Shown in pieces: positions 32,677-44,538 of a stretch of DNA of 64,000 nt. This stretch comes from Wolfiporia cocos (Eukaryota; Basidiomycota; Agaricomycetes; Polyporales; Phaeolaceae). Below the pieces are notes generated by a model. It ran no database searches, was not told the DNA's origin, and saw only the letters and a program-made list of their open reading frames with translations. Where the stretch lies: the NCBI GenBank assembly GCA_029448655.1, contig JACCLO010000012.1, forward strand, positions 2,790,001 through 2,854,000, given 5' to 3'. How positions within the stretch are numbered: the stretch's first letter is position 1; every line of letters begins with the position of its first letter. The translations under genes and the position numbers were made by a program.

Positions 32677-33375
32677 TGACACAGACTAGACTGTGGGACT
32701 CACACTATAACCTAATAAGCGACTTGAAGGAGTTGCTGGAGGTTGGTGAGGAGGCTAGTGGGCGCAAGCAGAGATGATATGTAACTGTGCGAATGCAGAG
32801 AACAAATCTAAGGCTTATCCGCAGTGATAGCCCTACTTATATACATGCTTTGTTTGGTTACCGGTAAGGGAGCCAAACATGAAGGTGGTCTGTGCGCAGA
32901 CATAACTAATATGGTTAAGTCGTAAACTACAATAGACCATGTGCGCCGGTAATGGCCGCACCAGTAAGATCGTTTGTTTGGACCGTAGGTCCATGTTGTG
33001 GAAGTGGCTGTAGCTACGTTAGTAAGCCATGCATGTGATTCTTTTATACCGGTATCGGAATATGAGTAATCGTGAGGGCATTGGCATGTGATAACGAGCG
33101 GACCGCTTATCCAATTGTACTGACATAGCCCGGTACCGGTATATGAGTAAGGCGCGTGACACCGGAGGTTAGTTCGCTGAGTCATTGACGCGTACAAACG
33201 TGTTATGTACGTGTTGTTATGACAGGTGGACGTATACCGCGTTGTGTACGTGTTGTTTGGTTGCGTGTACGTGTAGACGAGCGCTTGGCAGCGTAAATGT
33301 CTACAAGGTCGTAGAAATGCCAGATAAATAGGTAAAAATACGGGAAAAATAGTGGCATGTCCCAAATCTGTGACA
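32677..33375 (-). repeat. 5' LTR of element A2 (699 bp)
   Basis: Partner of 23360-24058, with TATATAAG on the minus strand at 32836-32843. Confidence 0.95.
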
Positions 33376-33380
33376 TGACC

Positions 33381-33767
33381 CCTGAAACCCAACGTAGTAT
33401 ATAAACTAATGTACCTACTGTCGAGGCTCTTCAGCTCGACCTTGTTGTATAAACAAGAAGTCTTATACTCGTTCTCAAACGTAGGAAACTACGCTCAGTA
33501 TTTCTCGCTCGAGCAACCGAACGACTAAGTCCTCGAAGTGCACACTGACTTCTCGGACTTAGGCGAGTCTTATATCCTATTAGACTCGCATCTGAACAGA
33601 TTATATCCTCTAACGCGTATTGGATATTATACGATCCCCTAGGAACTTCACCTAGGACTTGAAGGCATCTAACGAGCATTTGCCTTGCATACGGCTGTAC
33701 GCCCACGTGCAGAAGAACGATCTATATTCGCGACTCGAATATACGAACGGGTATTCGACCCGTAACA
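33381..33767 (+). repeat. 3' LTR of element B, right part
   Basis: The remaining 387 bp of the split LTR; 321 + 387 equals the 708 bp of the intact 5' LTR. It ends CCGTAACA and is followed by GAGCT and KDZ coding sequence. Confidence 0.95.
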
Positions 33768-33772
33768 GAGCT

Positions 33773-36700
33773 GCTTGCAATGGGACTGTATCCGGCGAGT
33801 ACACTGCAGCCACAGACCGCCTTCACATTCCGGGTGCTTGATGACTATCTATTGACGAACAAAGAATGCAAGACGTCTGCCATGAGCTACTACAGCCGGC
33901 TCCGTCGGGTGACGGACAATGCTTTCCCACAGCGGGTACCGGTACGTAAATCAAATAATACCAGCATTCTAGGTGGAGATGACAATTGGATTACAGGATA
34001 GGTACCGGGAGCTGCTGAGGGTATCACGACAGTGGAGGAATCTAAAGTACCGGAAGTGGCATGGATTTGGACATGACCTTGGACGGAAGGTTGGCTCGGG
34101 AGATCTGGCAATCTTCTGTGCAGCCTGTCCACAGCCTGGGGTCAATCTACAAGATGAATGGGAGCAGGATACAGACCAGTGCGTAACCCCTATTTTTGAA
34201 GGCCAAACCTCTGAGGTGCTCCAGATGGAAGTACAGCAGAAGCATGGTGATGGACGGTAACTTTACTGCAGAGCACCTAAGAACAAGGCGGCCAGACGAT
34301 GATGTGTGGCTGGGAGATGGGCATGGGTTCATGGTAGCAGAGGCGAGATACAAGATTCATTTGGCAGCGGCCAAGGAGAGCAAACAGGTGAAGCGATCTC
34401 ACATGCCAGATAGAGATCATGGGGAAAGGGGCATTTCATGGTCGACAAAGGGCATTGGGAGCACCTAGGCAGGGAGATTCGAGTTGTGCTTTGGGGGCAG
34501 GGAGTACTGTTGTGGCAGCTGTGGAGATTGCACAGAGTGAGGATGAGGTGGTTGCAGCCGCTGGCTGCTGAGGCTGCAGAGGTTGTGGCAGTCGCGATGG
34601 TCGTGGTGGTCGCGGTGGTCGCGGTCGTGGAGGTCGCGAATGCCGCGGAGGTTGTGGTCGCGGTGGTCGCGATGGTCGCGGTGGTCGCGATGGTCGCGGT
34701 GGTCGCGATGGTCGCGGTGGTCGCGATGGTCGCGGTGGTCGCGATGGTCGCGGTGGTCGCGATGGTCGCGGTGGTCGCGATGGTCGCGGTGGTCGCGATG
34801 GTCGCGGTGGTCGCGATGGTCGCGGTGGTCGCGATGGTCGCGGTGGTCGCGATGGTCGCGGTGGTCGCGATGGTCGCGGTGGTCGCGGTCGCGGTGGTTG
34901 TCGTTGCAGCTGTTGTTGCCTCTCGTGGTATTGGGCATGCTGACAATTGTTCTCAGAGGTCAACGTGCCACGATCATCGTGCTGTAAATCAGGCCAATGC
35001 AGACAGGCACAATCTGGAAGCAACTGGAATTGGGGCTGCTGCTTGTGGCCGTCACGGATGCTTCTTTCCTCACTCGGTTGTTGACTTTCAGAAGGGGGAA
35101 CGGTGAGCTATTTCCCAACCATCAGAGCTGTCACAAACCCCAGTTCCAGACAGATGAACATGGATTATGTGCTCATCCAGGCTGCGACATCCATGAAAGG
35201 TATGCGGAAGGTGCTGCTGATGTATGACATTATGTGCCAGTATCGGGTCCATCTTCAAGACCGTTTCCGTGACAATCCGTACTTGAGCATTCCAGATGGC
35301 CTCCAGATACAGGGAGGGATTGGGCAGTTTCATGTTCATGGACATCAGTCCGAGTGTTATCCCAGATATTCCCCTGCATTCATGGAAGGTGCCGGACAGT
35401 TGGATGGGGAGGTCATCGAGACCTTGTGGGCTCCTCTCAATAACATTTCAGGAAGTACAAGAGGCATGAGCACAGCTCACCGTAGGGAGGTCATTGACGA
35501 CCACATGAACGACTCGAACTGGAAGAAGATGACTGGGCTGGGTGGGTAGAGCCTGTTGACATCCACCGTGACCGTCTCATCATATGGCTGTGCAGTGCCC
35601 TCATTGGCCCGGAAGTGGAAGAAAGCCGTTGACGGGGTCATCAGCAGCACAAATGAGCTCAACGACCTGGAGACTACAGCAAGCGACACAAAGCTCGCGG
35701 AGTGGAGATCTGCTGCAGAAAATGCACAGACACGACGGCACCAAGAAATTTCTGCCATGGACATTTACAATGTTCAGTTTGACAAGGGTGAGCGGTCGAT
35801 CACTTCTATGCTGTCCGTGGTGTGAACACTTGGTTGCTTCCAGCTCCAACCAGGCAGGCCATCCAGCTGAAGATGATGAAGGAGGAGTCCCAAGGGAAAA
35901 AAGGGCGAGGTGTCACTGCATGGCTTTCAATGGGAATGAAGGCACAGGAGAAGCAGTGGGTTTTCATGTTGGATGGCTCTTGCCTTGGATGACACTTGAC
36001 AGGCTGGAGCTTTGTGAGGTGTCAAGGCGGTTGCAAGGGAAGCGCATGCTGTCGGACCGGTTGAAACTTGAAGAAAAGCGACAGGTTCTACAACGTCAAA
36101 TAGAGGCATTCGAGGCCAAGGCCCTTGGAGTCCTTCCTGGAATAGATGAGGAAGATGGGGGCCGCGATATGTACAGGGGCGATGATTGGATGGATGAAGA
36201 AGAAGATGATGAGCTGGATGCAGAATTGGTAGATGGTGAGGAAGGTGAGGACGGTGATGAAGAGGTAGAAGCCAAGCCAGAGGAGTCGTGCCTTTCATTA
36301 CCTTCACAGCTCGGGGCATCAGCAATCGAGAGAAGAGGATGGGGGCACATCGCTGAGGTGGAGCTACAGCTACGGCAAGGACAGGCCAATGATGCCCTGC
36401 ATGAGATCCGAGTGGCGATCGGACACAAGTCATTCCTGTTCCGGAACAGAGTGAGGCCATCCAACAGCCAGCAAACAAAGACACGGGCATGGGGCAAAGT
36501 GCAGGTGGTGGCCAAGATGGTGGCTCGACACGCACGGGTCTATACACAGGCAAGACGGGCAATGGAATGGCTCGGGGCCAACGGGGATATACTGGCAAAG
36601 TACAAGGTTCTCAAGCCACAAGACCTCAAGGCAATCACTCACATAATGGACAACACAGTCCAGGGCATGCACAACCAGCCCATGTCCTGGATCTGGGCGG

Positions 36701-37039
36701 TGGATGTGGCAGGGGACACCAGCCAGTCTGACTGGTTGGCTGAATGTGAGTCTCCAAGCTGTCCTGGTCAGCACGTCCACCTATTGATGTGAGCTGAAAG
36801 TGCAACGAGTGAACTGGCTAAGGACCAAGGCAAGAAATGATAGATGGAAAGAGGAGCATGCCATCGTGCTGGCAGAGATGAATTGGACGGTGAGATATTT
36901 TGAGAAGAGGGCGAGGGATTGGCAGGAGATAGCAGATGGAACAGCCCAACGAGGAGCAGAGGCATATGCTTTTCAACAGCAGGCAATGTGGGTAGAGATG
37001 GCTCAGTCTGCAGCTAGCACATTCAAGGGCCACACATAA
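33773..37039 (+). pseudogene. KDZ transposase, 3' part of the split gene
   Basis: Continuation of the gene begun at 14305. Predicted exons: ...33773-33941, 33997-34178, 34225-34387, 34957-35102, 35150-35541, 35596-35787, 35844-35955, 36003-36745, 36801-37039. Joined to the first part they give 1,043 codons including stop with no frame break. Typical KDZ blocks are present: CKTSAMSYYSRL, FCAACPQPGVN, DGNFTAEH, CHDHRAVNQAN, RHGCFFPHSVVDFQKGE, YDIMCQY, HVHGHQSECYPRY, DDHMND, and a C-terminal WLRTKARNDRW. All exons are open; the gene is broken only by element B. Confidence 0.9.
34578..34908. repeat. 18-bp GGTCGCG minisatellite in KDZ intron 4
   Basis: About eighteen units alternating GGTCGCGGT and GGTCGCGAT, inside the predicted 569-bp intron 34388-34956. 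Splicing across it joins ESKQ to RSTCHDHRAVNQAN in frame. The right-arm copy is 141 bp shorter. The VVAVVAM ORF through it is a by-product. Confidence 0.93.
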
Positions 37040-37311
37040 ATAGGAAAAGCCATGAGGAGTTTCACTTGTATATGAGCACCGGAAAATACATCCAAAATGA
37101 GTCTGAGAACCAGGGATCATGAAACAAGGTCTCAGCTTCAACCAAAGCAGATGTGGCTTTCAATCTCAATTCGCATAACATAAAGAAGCCTTGGTCAGGA
37201 CATGTACATAAGGAGAACAGTTCTGTATACATAGGCACCATATCAACCTCTACTGCTACTAGAATGACCTGCATCGCAGCCACAGAGATATCACCATGGA
37301 TCTCCATGACC

Positions 37312-37650
37312 CCCGCGACTGCCGCCCGCGACCCTCACGACCCTGTTTCACGACCCTCGCGACCACCGCGACCTCCTTCCGCGACCACCGCGACCACCGC
37401 GACCACCGCGGCCACCGCGACTGCTGCAGCCCCGCGACTGCCACCCGTGACCCTCGCGACCTTGTTTCGCGACCCTCGCGACCTTGTTTCGCGACCCTCG
37501 CGACCACCGCGACCTCCTTCCGCGACCACCGCGACCACCGCGACCACCGCGGCCACCGCAACCTTCGCGACCGCAACCTTCGCGATCCTCGCGGCCTCAT
37601 TTCGCGACCTCCGCGATCTCCGTGACCTCCCTCTGCGACCTTCACAGCCC
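37312..37650. repeat. CGCGACC minisatellite between KDZ and TET/JBP genes
   Basis: Several 9-bp and longer units (CCACCGCGA, CCTCGCGAC), with an internal near-duplicate of about 125 bp. It lies in the tail-to-tail space of the two convergent genes and just touches the TET/JBP stop codon. Right-arm copy at 59225-59560. Confidence 0.9.
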
Positions 37651-38973
37651 CTGCAACATCAAAAGTGCCTCCACATGGTCCGTCTTGCACCAGCCGGCCG
37701 CCTCCACATGCATGCTAGCATGCACACTGTCCCTCATGAAGTAAGCATAACATAACCTGTCACCTTCATACTTCATCAATGAATGTCGCACTGCTGTGCC
37801 ACAGAGGGCAATCACAGTTCCAGGTCCATCTTTGATTGAAATGTTGGCTCCATGTAGGTCGAGGGACGCATTGTGGTAGGAACCGATGCTGGCAAGCAGA
37901 TCGTACCATTGCATGCGACTTTTCGAGTCGTGGTGAGCCGGGGTGACACGATTGCTTATGATCTGTGCCCCATTGAATATGGAAGCCCACCGTTTTAAGG
38001 TATCCTTCAGCTCCCCATTCTGTGCAAGTCGTCTCATGCACTCCTGCCCCGCCGCATGCAGGTCAGGGTGCATGACCGCCATCATTCCGGAGAGAATGGC
38101 GGACGACTCTTGTATGTCGCGGAGCCACTCATCGCCTGCCTGCTTGTTCTTGTCTCTGAGGCTGGCAGAGATGTAGATTGGATCATCCAGTCCCTGATGT
38201 GGACAGTTGATTGAGGAGAGCAGGTGTAAGCATCAAGAGGACTTACTTCATGTCCTTGGTGGTGCCACCCAGGGGAGAGGTTGACAACACCGGAATTAAG
38301 CTCGAGCTGGCTCCATTCTCTGAAATACCGTCTGTCTGTTCTCCAACTTGTGCTCCTTGACGGCTCTTCTGCACTATCATCTGGGGTCTTCTTAAATTTG
38401 AGCTGCTGGTTGAGATGTATTGTTGCAGCCTTCATCAATATCTGTGAGGGAGATTTAGTGTTTGTCAACACATTTCTACATGCACACATACCTGACGCCT
38501 CTCTGAGAGCACAAATGGCAAGCACCATGCGAGGATCTTCTTGTGCTCATCCATAATGATGGACGGACGAGAAATCTCAAGCGGGGGTCCCTGCTGCACA
38601 GGACCCCACTTCCTTTCAAGCCGAAGCTCCAACATATCATTGGTACCACTTGGCTTGCTCCCAAGCATGTCTGTGTACCTGTCAATGTCCCAGGGTACAG
38701 ACACTATGAGGTCCACACCAGCAGGGTTACAGCAGCTAAAATGCTAGGAGTGAAGGATGGTCACACACCTTTGTTGGAAAATGCCAATGCCAACTTCTCT
38801 GCAATGCTGGTGCACTCTACCACCAGCGCACAGGACATGTAGAGTGACGCTGGAACATGTGGGATGGCCGGATGTTCGCCCCGGATGCACCGAGTGAAAT
38901 AGACAAAAAGTGATTGGAAATATGATGCACACAGAGCCTCCAACTCAAGTCCAGTGACAGGTGATGAGCTCAT
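37642..38973 (-). CDS. TET/JBP-family 2-oxoglutarate/Fe(II) dioxygenase, left-arm copy
   Basis: Predicted exons 38973-38769, 38703-38492, 38441-38247 and 38193-37642 give 387 codons. The catalytic core lies in the last exon: a His-X-Asp iron-binding pair (HHDSKSR), a distal His (TAVRHSL) and an Arg for 2-oxoglutarate (EGDRLCYAYFMRD), with WYDLLAS between. Family members oxidise 5-methylcytosine (TET) or thymine (JBP); fungal copies are found beside KDZ transposases. It differs from the right-arm copy by Arg to His between the metal ligands. It is convergent with KDZ and divergent from gene C. Function is inferred from motifs. Confidence 0.85.
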
Positions 38974-39502
38974 GATTGGATATTAATTCAGTGGAAAAGC
39001 AGCAGGGTTGCAGAGGTCGCGGAGGTCGCGGAGGTCGCGGGTGGAAGGGGTCGCGGAGGTCGCGGAGAGAGGCAGCGGTGCGCATTGCAAACACGCTGCT
39101 GCCATGCACACCAATGCTCTCTCGCACTCTCGCGCGTTCCGTCCACAAATGTGGTGCACAGTGTCTACAATGTGCACTAATCTCGATCTGGGCCGAATGC
39201 GGTTAGCGCGCACCAGAGCACCGGTAGCGCCAGCCTGAAACAGCATTGTATTGCCCATTTCGGATTAGCCGCCGAGTCGAATCTCCGATCGCACTCCATA
39301 CGGTTAGCGCCACAAGTCGGCCCGGGACTATCAGGGCAATCTCATTGGTTTACAGATAATGCCCATGTGCTCCGGTGCCTCTGGCCGAGTTGGGGAGTCT
39401 GTTAGCTGTTGTCGCCTCTGCCCTGCTCTCAATTTACAGCTGCCTGTGATCTGCTTGTGATCCTCCTGCATTCTCCTTGCCCTGCTACATTCCTGTAATA
39501 CA
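38974..39502. promoter_or_regulatory. Divergent intergenic region between TET/JBP and gene C
   Basis: 529 bp between two start codons that point away from each other, so it probably holds both promoters. A short GGTCGCGGA minisatellite (39003-39067) lies only about 30 bp upstream of the TET/JBP start. I see no clear TATA box. Confidence 0.6.
39003..39067. repeat. 9-bp GGTCGCGGA minisatellite upstream of TET/JBP
   Basis: About seven units with one degenerate unit in the middle. Right-arm copy at about 57800-57865. Confidence 0.85.
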
Positions 39503-42500
39503 ATGGCAAAGCACGACAAAGCGAGCTCTGCGCCGCCTCTAACAGAGGCACAAAAAGCGGTGGTCGCGACCAAGCTGCACGACTATCAGCAAGCGGCAAC
39601 ATATTCGGTGGAAAGAACGGAAATCTCAAACTCCCTCACTCAGGAGCTAAAAAGCAAGTTTGAGGACCTGGCAGAGGTGGAGGACTCAGTATTAGCAGCG
39701 GTGAGTGGGTCTCCTGCATGTGAAGCATTACAGCCTTATGCTCGGCCACAGAAAGTGAGGGAATGGCTGAGGAACCATTCAAAAGCAATCGGAGGCCAGT
39801 CATCAAAAGAGGAAGTCCAAATTGGCAAGAAGCTTTCAATGTGGAGACTGTGGGCCAAGGAGCATCCAGACGAGGTGAAGGTTCGACAGGCGAAGCTCAT
39901 GGCAGAGTCGAACGAGGAAACCAAGGATCAGGTTGTTTTCTGGGGCAGGGCGGGAACGGAGCTTTGGGGTGAGCTGACGAAGGAGCAGCAAGAGGAGTTT
40001 GAGGGACAGGTTAAGAGTCGTGAAGGGACAATGGCAGCTGTACAGCCAAAGTGAGTAGCTGCATGTTTCTGTGACCGCGACCTCCGCGACACTCGCGACA
40101 CTCGCGGCCTCCGCGGCCTCCGCGACCGCGACTCCCACGACCTTTGCGACTCTCGCGACTCTCGCGATCGCGACCTTCTCGGCTGCGACTCTCGCGAGTG
40201 CTGCAACCGCAACTCACGTGGCTGCCCCATTTCCATTCATCATGACTGACAATCTTCCATAGCAAAGTAAATAGGAAGATGCATAGTTGGTGCAAGGCGT
40301 TCGCAGACCAAATGGCAACTGAGCTTGGTGTCCGAACGCTCGTGTTGACGGCATACCCCAAGGACAACCAAGCCTATGTTGAGCTGTGAGTTTAAAATCA
40401 CTAGGGTCACCCCAGAGCTCATTCCTTGGCAGTCATGACTTTAATGATGCCTTTGACTCGGCCCCTTCATTTAAAGACAGGGCCGAGTGGGAGAATGACC
40501 TGTGGGGGCAATGGAAGGCATACAGTCATGAGGTGATTCTCGACAAGAAGACGTCCCAAGGATCTGATGAGGAAGATGACTCAGGAGACTCGGATGATGA
40601 CAGGAAGTTTTCCTTGCCCATGGACGATGAGGGATTGCCAATCTTGCCTCCGTATAATCCAAGAAAGCGGCTCCGTCTAGCTAGAATGCGGCAAATTATC
40701 AGATTGTTCCTTAACAGACATTACCGTGAGTGGGTCCTCCTCATAAAGTTATAATTAGATTGCTGAGCTGCAAATAGAGCTGGCCTGTGGAGCATCTGAC
40801 CGTGCCTGTCCCTGGGGCTTGATGGCAAGTGAGCCTGAGAGCTTCTTTGACGATGCCATGATGCCTCACGGTATTTCCCTTGCCGAGCCACATCACATGA
40901 GAAAGGAGGACTGCATTGCCATCCTACAGCACTGGGAGGATGCCAAGAGTGGCAGGAGCGGTGCGGTCCTCTTCCGATTCAAGAAATACACAACCGCCTA
41001 CAGGAACAATCCGAAGCATGAGCTCCGCAATGCCATCTACAGGAACCTACCGAGTAGTGTGCCCCCAGCAAAGAAGCCCCAGACCAAAGAATATGTCGAG
41101 ATTGATGAGGCTGGACCTGGAAGCAGCATGGCAGCTGGAGGACCTTCTGTCAGTGGGACACAGGCACTGAGAAGGAGTGAAAATGATGATGAGCAGATGG
41201 ACGGTGGCCTTGCCAAAAATGAAGTAGGTCGCAAAACTCGTGGCCGCAGCAGTCGTGGAGGTCGCGGAGGTCGCGGAGGTCGCGGAGGTCGCGGAGGTCG
41301 CGGAGGTCGCGGAGGTCGCGGAGGTCGCGGAGGTCGCGGAGGTCGCGGAGGTCGGGGGGAAGATCGCGGTGGCCAAGACAAGTCCAACGAAGATGTCAAT
41401 GCCTCAAGTGACAGTGACCCCAACATGGCCATGAATCGTCCTCACCAATGGACACAATCTGAGCCTCTCACATTGTCAGGAAAGGGAAAAGGTCGTGCAC
41501 GCATCACCATCACTGACTGGGTCGACAATTGGGGTGCCACCGACCAAAGCGACAATCCCGAAAATATCCGTCATCTCCCTCCAGTGTGGGCTCTCATGAG
41601 TCCAACCCGCCAACAAAACTATCTCCTTGCTCTTGGCACTGGGGAATCATACAAGACCATGGTGGTGAAGTGCTCCGAGCTCATCGTATGAATGTCCTCC
41701 TTGATTGTCTCCCACCACTGACCCTTGGTGTTCAGGGAAGCCAGGTACTTTTCAGCAAAGATGAAGATGGTCCTCATTGGGCATCCTGGACCTGGGAGCA
41801 TCACAGAAGGGCTGACATTCATGGTCCCTCTGGACTTGACGAAGTTGCCTACTGGCTTCGACATGATCAGCCCATGAAGGACGATGAATGCAAGTTGACT
41901 TCTGACAAGGCATTGATCCAGCGCATCATATTGACAATCGGCATCCTCTACCGGGAGATGGAGGATGCTCAATTTGTTTGGGTCGAGCCAGATGTCCCTA
42001 AGGAAGGGGCGCCTCAATACCTCATCGACAGCCAGATTACGATGGATTCTAACCCCGAAGGCATTTCCATTGGAGCTTTGGACATGCTGGTGTCTGTCAT
42101 GATCAGATTGCTTGATGGGAAGTCTGTTCTGGCCCCATTGTGGCAGAATCCAGAGTTCCAATCCCTGTGGGATTTCTCATCTGATGATGAGGGCAGAGGT
42201 CAGGTCATTGAACAGAATTCAGATGCAACTGGAATGGTAGGGGCCTTGGTGACCACTGACACCAGGGCTCACACAGATGTTGAGGGCATTGTAGAAGTTG
42301 AAGGAGATGTCACAGATGCTAGGGCAGAGGTTGTTGAGGGGGCAGGTAGGGTTGGAGATGGATCTGGAGATGGTGATGCTCAGGAAGAAGGCTCGGGTGG
42401 AGGGGAAGGAGGCAGCATATCTACAGCACAACTTGGGGCCAAACATCAGAGGGATGTGATGCGGATGAAAGGTGAAGTCGAGCCAGCACCGAAACGGCAG

Positions 42501-42602
42501 GCAACCCACAGGCGTGTCAAGCATGCTACCAGATCGGACACTGCAAGGTCCCCATCACCTCGCCGACTTAGATCTAAAGGGAAGGATGGCCACCATTCCT
42601 AG
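39503..42602 (+). CDS. Gene C: uncharacterised transposon-associated protein with RGG repeats, left-arm copy
   Basis: Predicted exons 39503-40050, 40263-40385, 40433-40725, 40778-41664 and 41736-42602 join in frame to 905 codons. The N-terminus has a basic segment VREWLRNHSK, and the middle has ACPWGLMASEPESFF and a Lys/Phe-rich FRFKKY block. I have the impression that this layout is common in unnamed agaricomycete proteins. Then comes an RGG-box encoded by a 9-bp minisatellite (41255-41356), a conserved globular region, an acidic Gly/Glu stretch and a basic tail (KRQATHRRVKHATRS). RGG boxes usually bind nucleic acid. The first intron carries another CGCGACC array. No enzymatic motif was found. 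Confidence 0.75.
40075..40205. repeat. CGCGACC minisatellite in gene C intron 1
   Basis: Degenerate 9-bp units (CCTCCGCGA, CTCTCGCGA) fill most of the 212-bp intron 40051-40262. Confidence 0.85.
41255..41356. repeat. 9-bp GGTCGCGGA minisatellite coding an RGG box in gene C
   Basis: Nearly perfect units in exon 4. The right-arm copy has nine more units (81 bp), so the proteins differ by 27 residues of Arg-Gly-Gly. Confidence 0.95.
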
Positions 42603-42756
42603 ATGTGGCATATTGTTTGCTTGGTAGTTGGTAATTAGATTGCCTCACTACTTAAATATTTGGTGTGCCTACTTGCTGTACTGATCATAGATAATAAACT
42701 CGAGATGTGGGTCTCCAGCTCTACTTGCAGGATTGACCTTGACATATGCAATCAGC

Positions 42757-43060
42757 CACCCCGACCTCCGCGACCACGACTCTCACAACGTTCGCGACGT
42801 TTGCGACCACGATGTTCGCGACCTCCGCGACCGCGATGTTCGCGACCTCCGCGACCGCGACGTTCGCGACCTCCGCGACCGCGACGTTCACGACTTTCGT
42901 GACTGTCACAACCGCAACTTCCGTGACCTTTGCGACCTCTGCGACCGCGACCTTCGCGACCTCCGCGACCGCAGTCCCCGCACTTCTCGTGACCTCCGCG
43001 ACCGTGCCCCCTGCACCTCTCACAACCTTTGCAATTGCAACCTCTGTGACCGCCACATTC
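42757..43060. repeat. CGCGACC minisatellite downstream of gene C
   Basis: Mixed 9-, 15- and 24-bp units (CGACCTCCGCGACCGCGATGTT and variants). Its ORFs (Arg/Asp/Leu or Ala/Thr repeats) are compositional. The gene C stop is at 42602. Confidence 0.88.
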
Positions 43061-43203
43061 ACAACCACCACAGCTGCTGTGACCACAGTAATCTCTGCAA
43101 CCTACAGTTGGGGACAGTCAAACACAGTAAATATTTTGATGAGTTATTCCAGCCATTAAGCATAACAGTATCGCTATCAGCAAAATACATTGAGCAAATC
43201 ATG

Positions 43204-44500
43204 TTATAGAAGTTTGTCATGTTTCATCCTTAACATCTTTGCCATTCTGTAATGTAACCTCAGAAGCATGAAAGTAACTGACCTGGCTTGAGGATCAAGT
43301 ATAGAGCCCCTTGCAACCTGTGCAGGACTCTGATTCTGGATGTGAGGGAGATTCTCACCTCCATCTTGACAGCCTAAACCCAGGTTGTTTCTCAGAGCTT
43401 GCACTCTGAGGGTCTGAATCATGAGACAAGTCAGACTGAGAGGACTTTGGAAATGAGATTTTCTTGCAGTCCATGATATTTATGGCAGAAGAGGATGAGG
43501 ATTGGATTCCTGAAGTGCAATAGAGATTGAGAAAACATGCTACACAAGTACCACACACTGTCACAAAACTCATCATAATACAGCCATGATGCAGTAACTG
43601 CTATGCCCCAAGGGCAAAACACCAACTCAGTTGGCATGAGTGGGTACGAGCACTCTGAGCTTACATTGTGACATGTGGTCATGACTGTCTGATAGCTCTC
43701 TTTTGGAATGCCTGTGATGTTAAAATAACTGGGCATAGAAAATCATGCTCACATAGAGCAGTGATACAAGCTGACACTTGTATAACCATCCAAAACATCC
43801 AAAAGTGTTTACCAAAGGTTGCAACATTGGTAGCATGTCAAAATGTACTTGGCTGCACCATTGGAAACTGCTACAGGAGTCCAGGGTCAGCTTTAAGCTT
43901 TGATCTTGGGTTCCATCTCATCCATTGCTTACTCTTTTCATGATACAGTGTTGCTGTACACAATGCCTTTGGGAGCTGATGGGATTGCCCCTGCAAATTC
44001 AAAAATCTGCTTAATTGAGTTGGAATTGTGATTGTGATAGCTCTGGTGCCATATGTTGGCATCTCCGAATACAGATGCCCACAAGTGCTCGTGAGATGCC
44101 CTAAAATTGCCTGTGAAACACCCAGTGAAATCTGCCCAAAATTTAGGCACAGCTCATATTTGTGGGTAAAATCTCAAAAGTGGTTTATTTAGAGGTTTTC
44201 ATACCTTCTGAGTCTATTTATGGTATTGGTGTGACACTAAAAACTTGCATTCGCCTGGTATCAAATCTACTGTGTTTGCTTGTCCCTAACTGTACATGCC
44301 CAACGTGGCTATGGCCTGCATGACTGCTGTGCCTGCAGCAGCTGCTGGCCCTGAAATGTCATTGGCTTTACATAATTCCAAGATGAAGCAAAACTTGTTG
44401 CTTTACATTCCAGTTTATTCTCTTGAATGGTTCCAAGTGGCTTTTCATCTCATAATAAAGCAATGAAAGACTCATATATTTCTCATACATTTGCATGAAC
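43204..44500 (-). other. AT-richer unidentified segment between genes C and E
   Basis: Minus-strand ORFs of 63-101 codons at 43204-43422, 43431-43736, 43871-44062 and 43938-44150 have natural composition and may be exons of a decayed or unknown gene. One contains several Trp and His residues (FGDANIWHQSYHNHNSNS). I could not assemble them with confidence. The segment is the same in the right arm at 52260-53581. Confidence 0.35.
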
Positions 44501-44538
44501 AACAAGTAGTGATACAAATGAAAGCCAACCAGAACCAC

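Larger units (their letters stand above)
23360..33375 (-). mobile_element. Ty3/gypsy LTR retrotransposon, family A copy A2 (frameshifted)
   Basis: 10,016-bp element on the minus strand with 699-bp LTRs (23360-24058 and 32677-33375) that differ at about four positions. TGACC is duplicated on each side. It has the same gene order as A1 but every ORF is broken by single-base insertions relative to A1. It is the youngest event of this locus in stratigraphic terms, because it sits in the LTR of element B, which sits in the KDZ gene. Confidence 0.95.
15282..33767 (+). mobile_element. Ty3/gypsy LTR retrotransposon, family B, with element A2 nested in its 3' LTR
   Basis: 8,465 bp after removing A2 and its duplication. 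LTRs of 708 bp begin TGTTACGG and end CCGTAACA. It interrupts KDZ exon 2. The right arm shows the empty site, and AGCT is duplicated (15278-15281 and 33769-33772). A five-base duplication would need one mismatch (CAGCT/GAGCT). Gag, pol and a third overlapping ORF are open on the plus strand. The LTRs differ at only about one base, so insertion is recent. Confidence 0.95.

Noticed and set aside
34438..35106. 222-codon Val/Ala-rich ORF read as a gene
   Set aside because: Most of it is the intronic minisatellite. Only the HRAVNQAN end is coding, and it splices in frame to the upstream KDZ exon.
39701..39733. A 33-bp intron in gene C (GTGAGT...TTACAG)
   Set aside because: It has splice-like ends but is in frame and shorter than the other introns, so I left it as coding.
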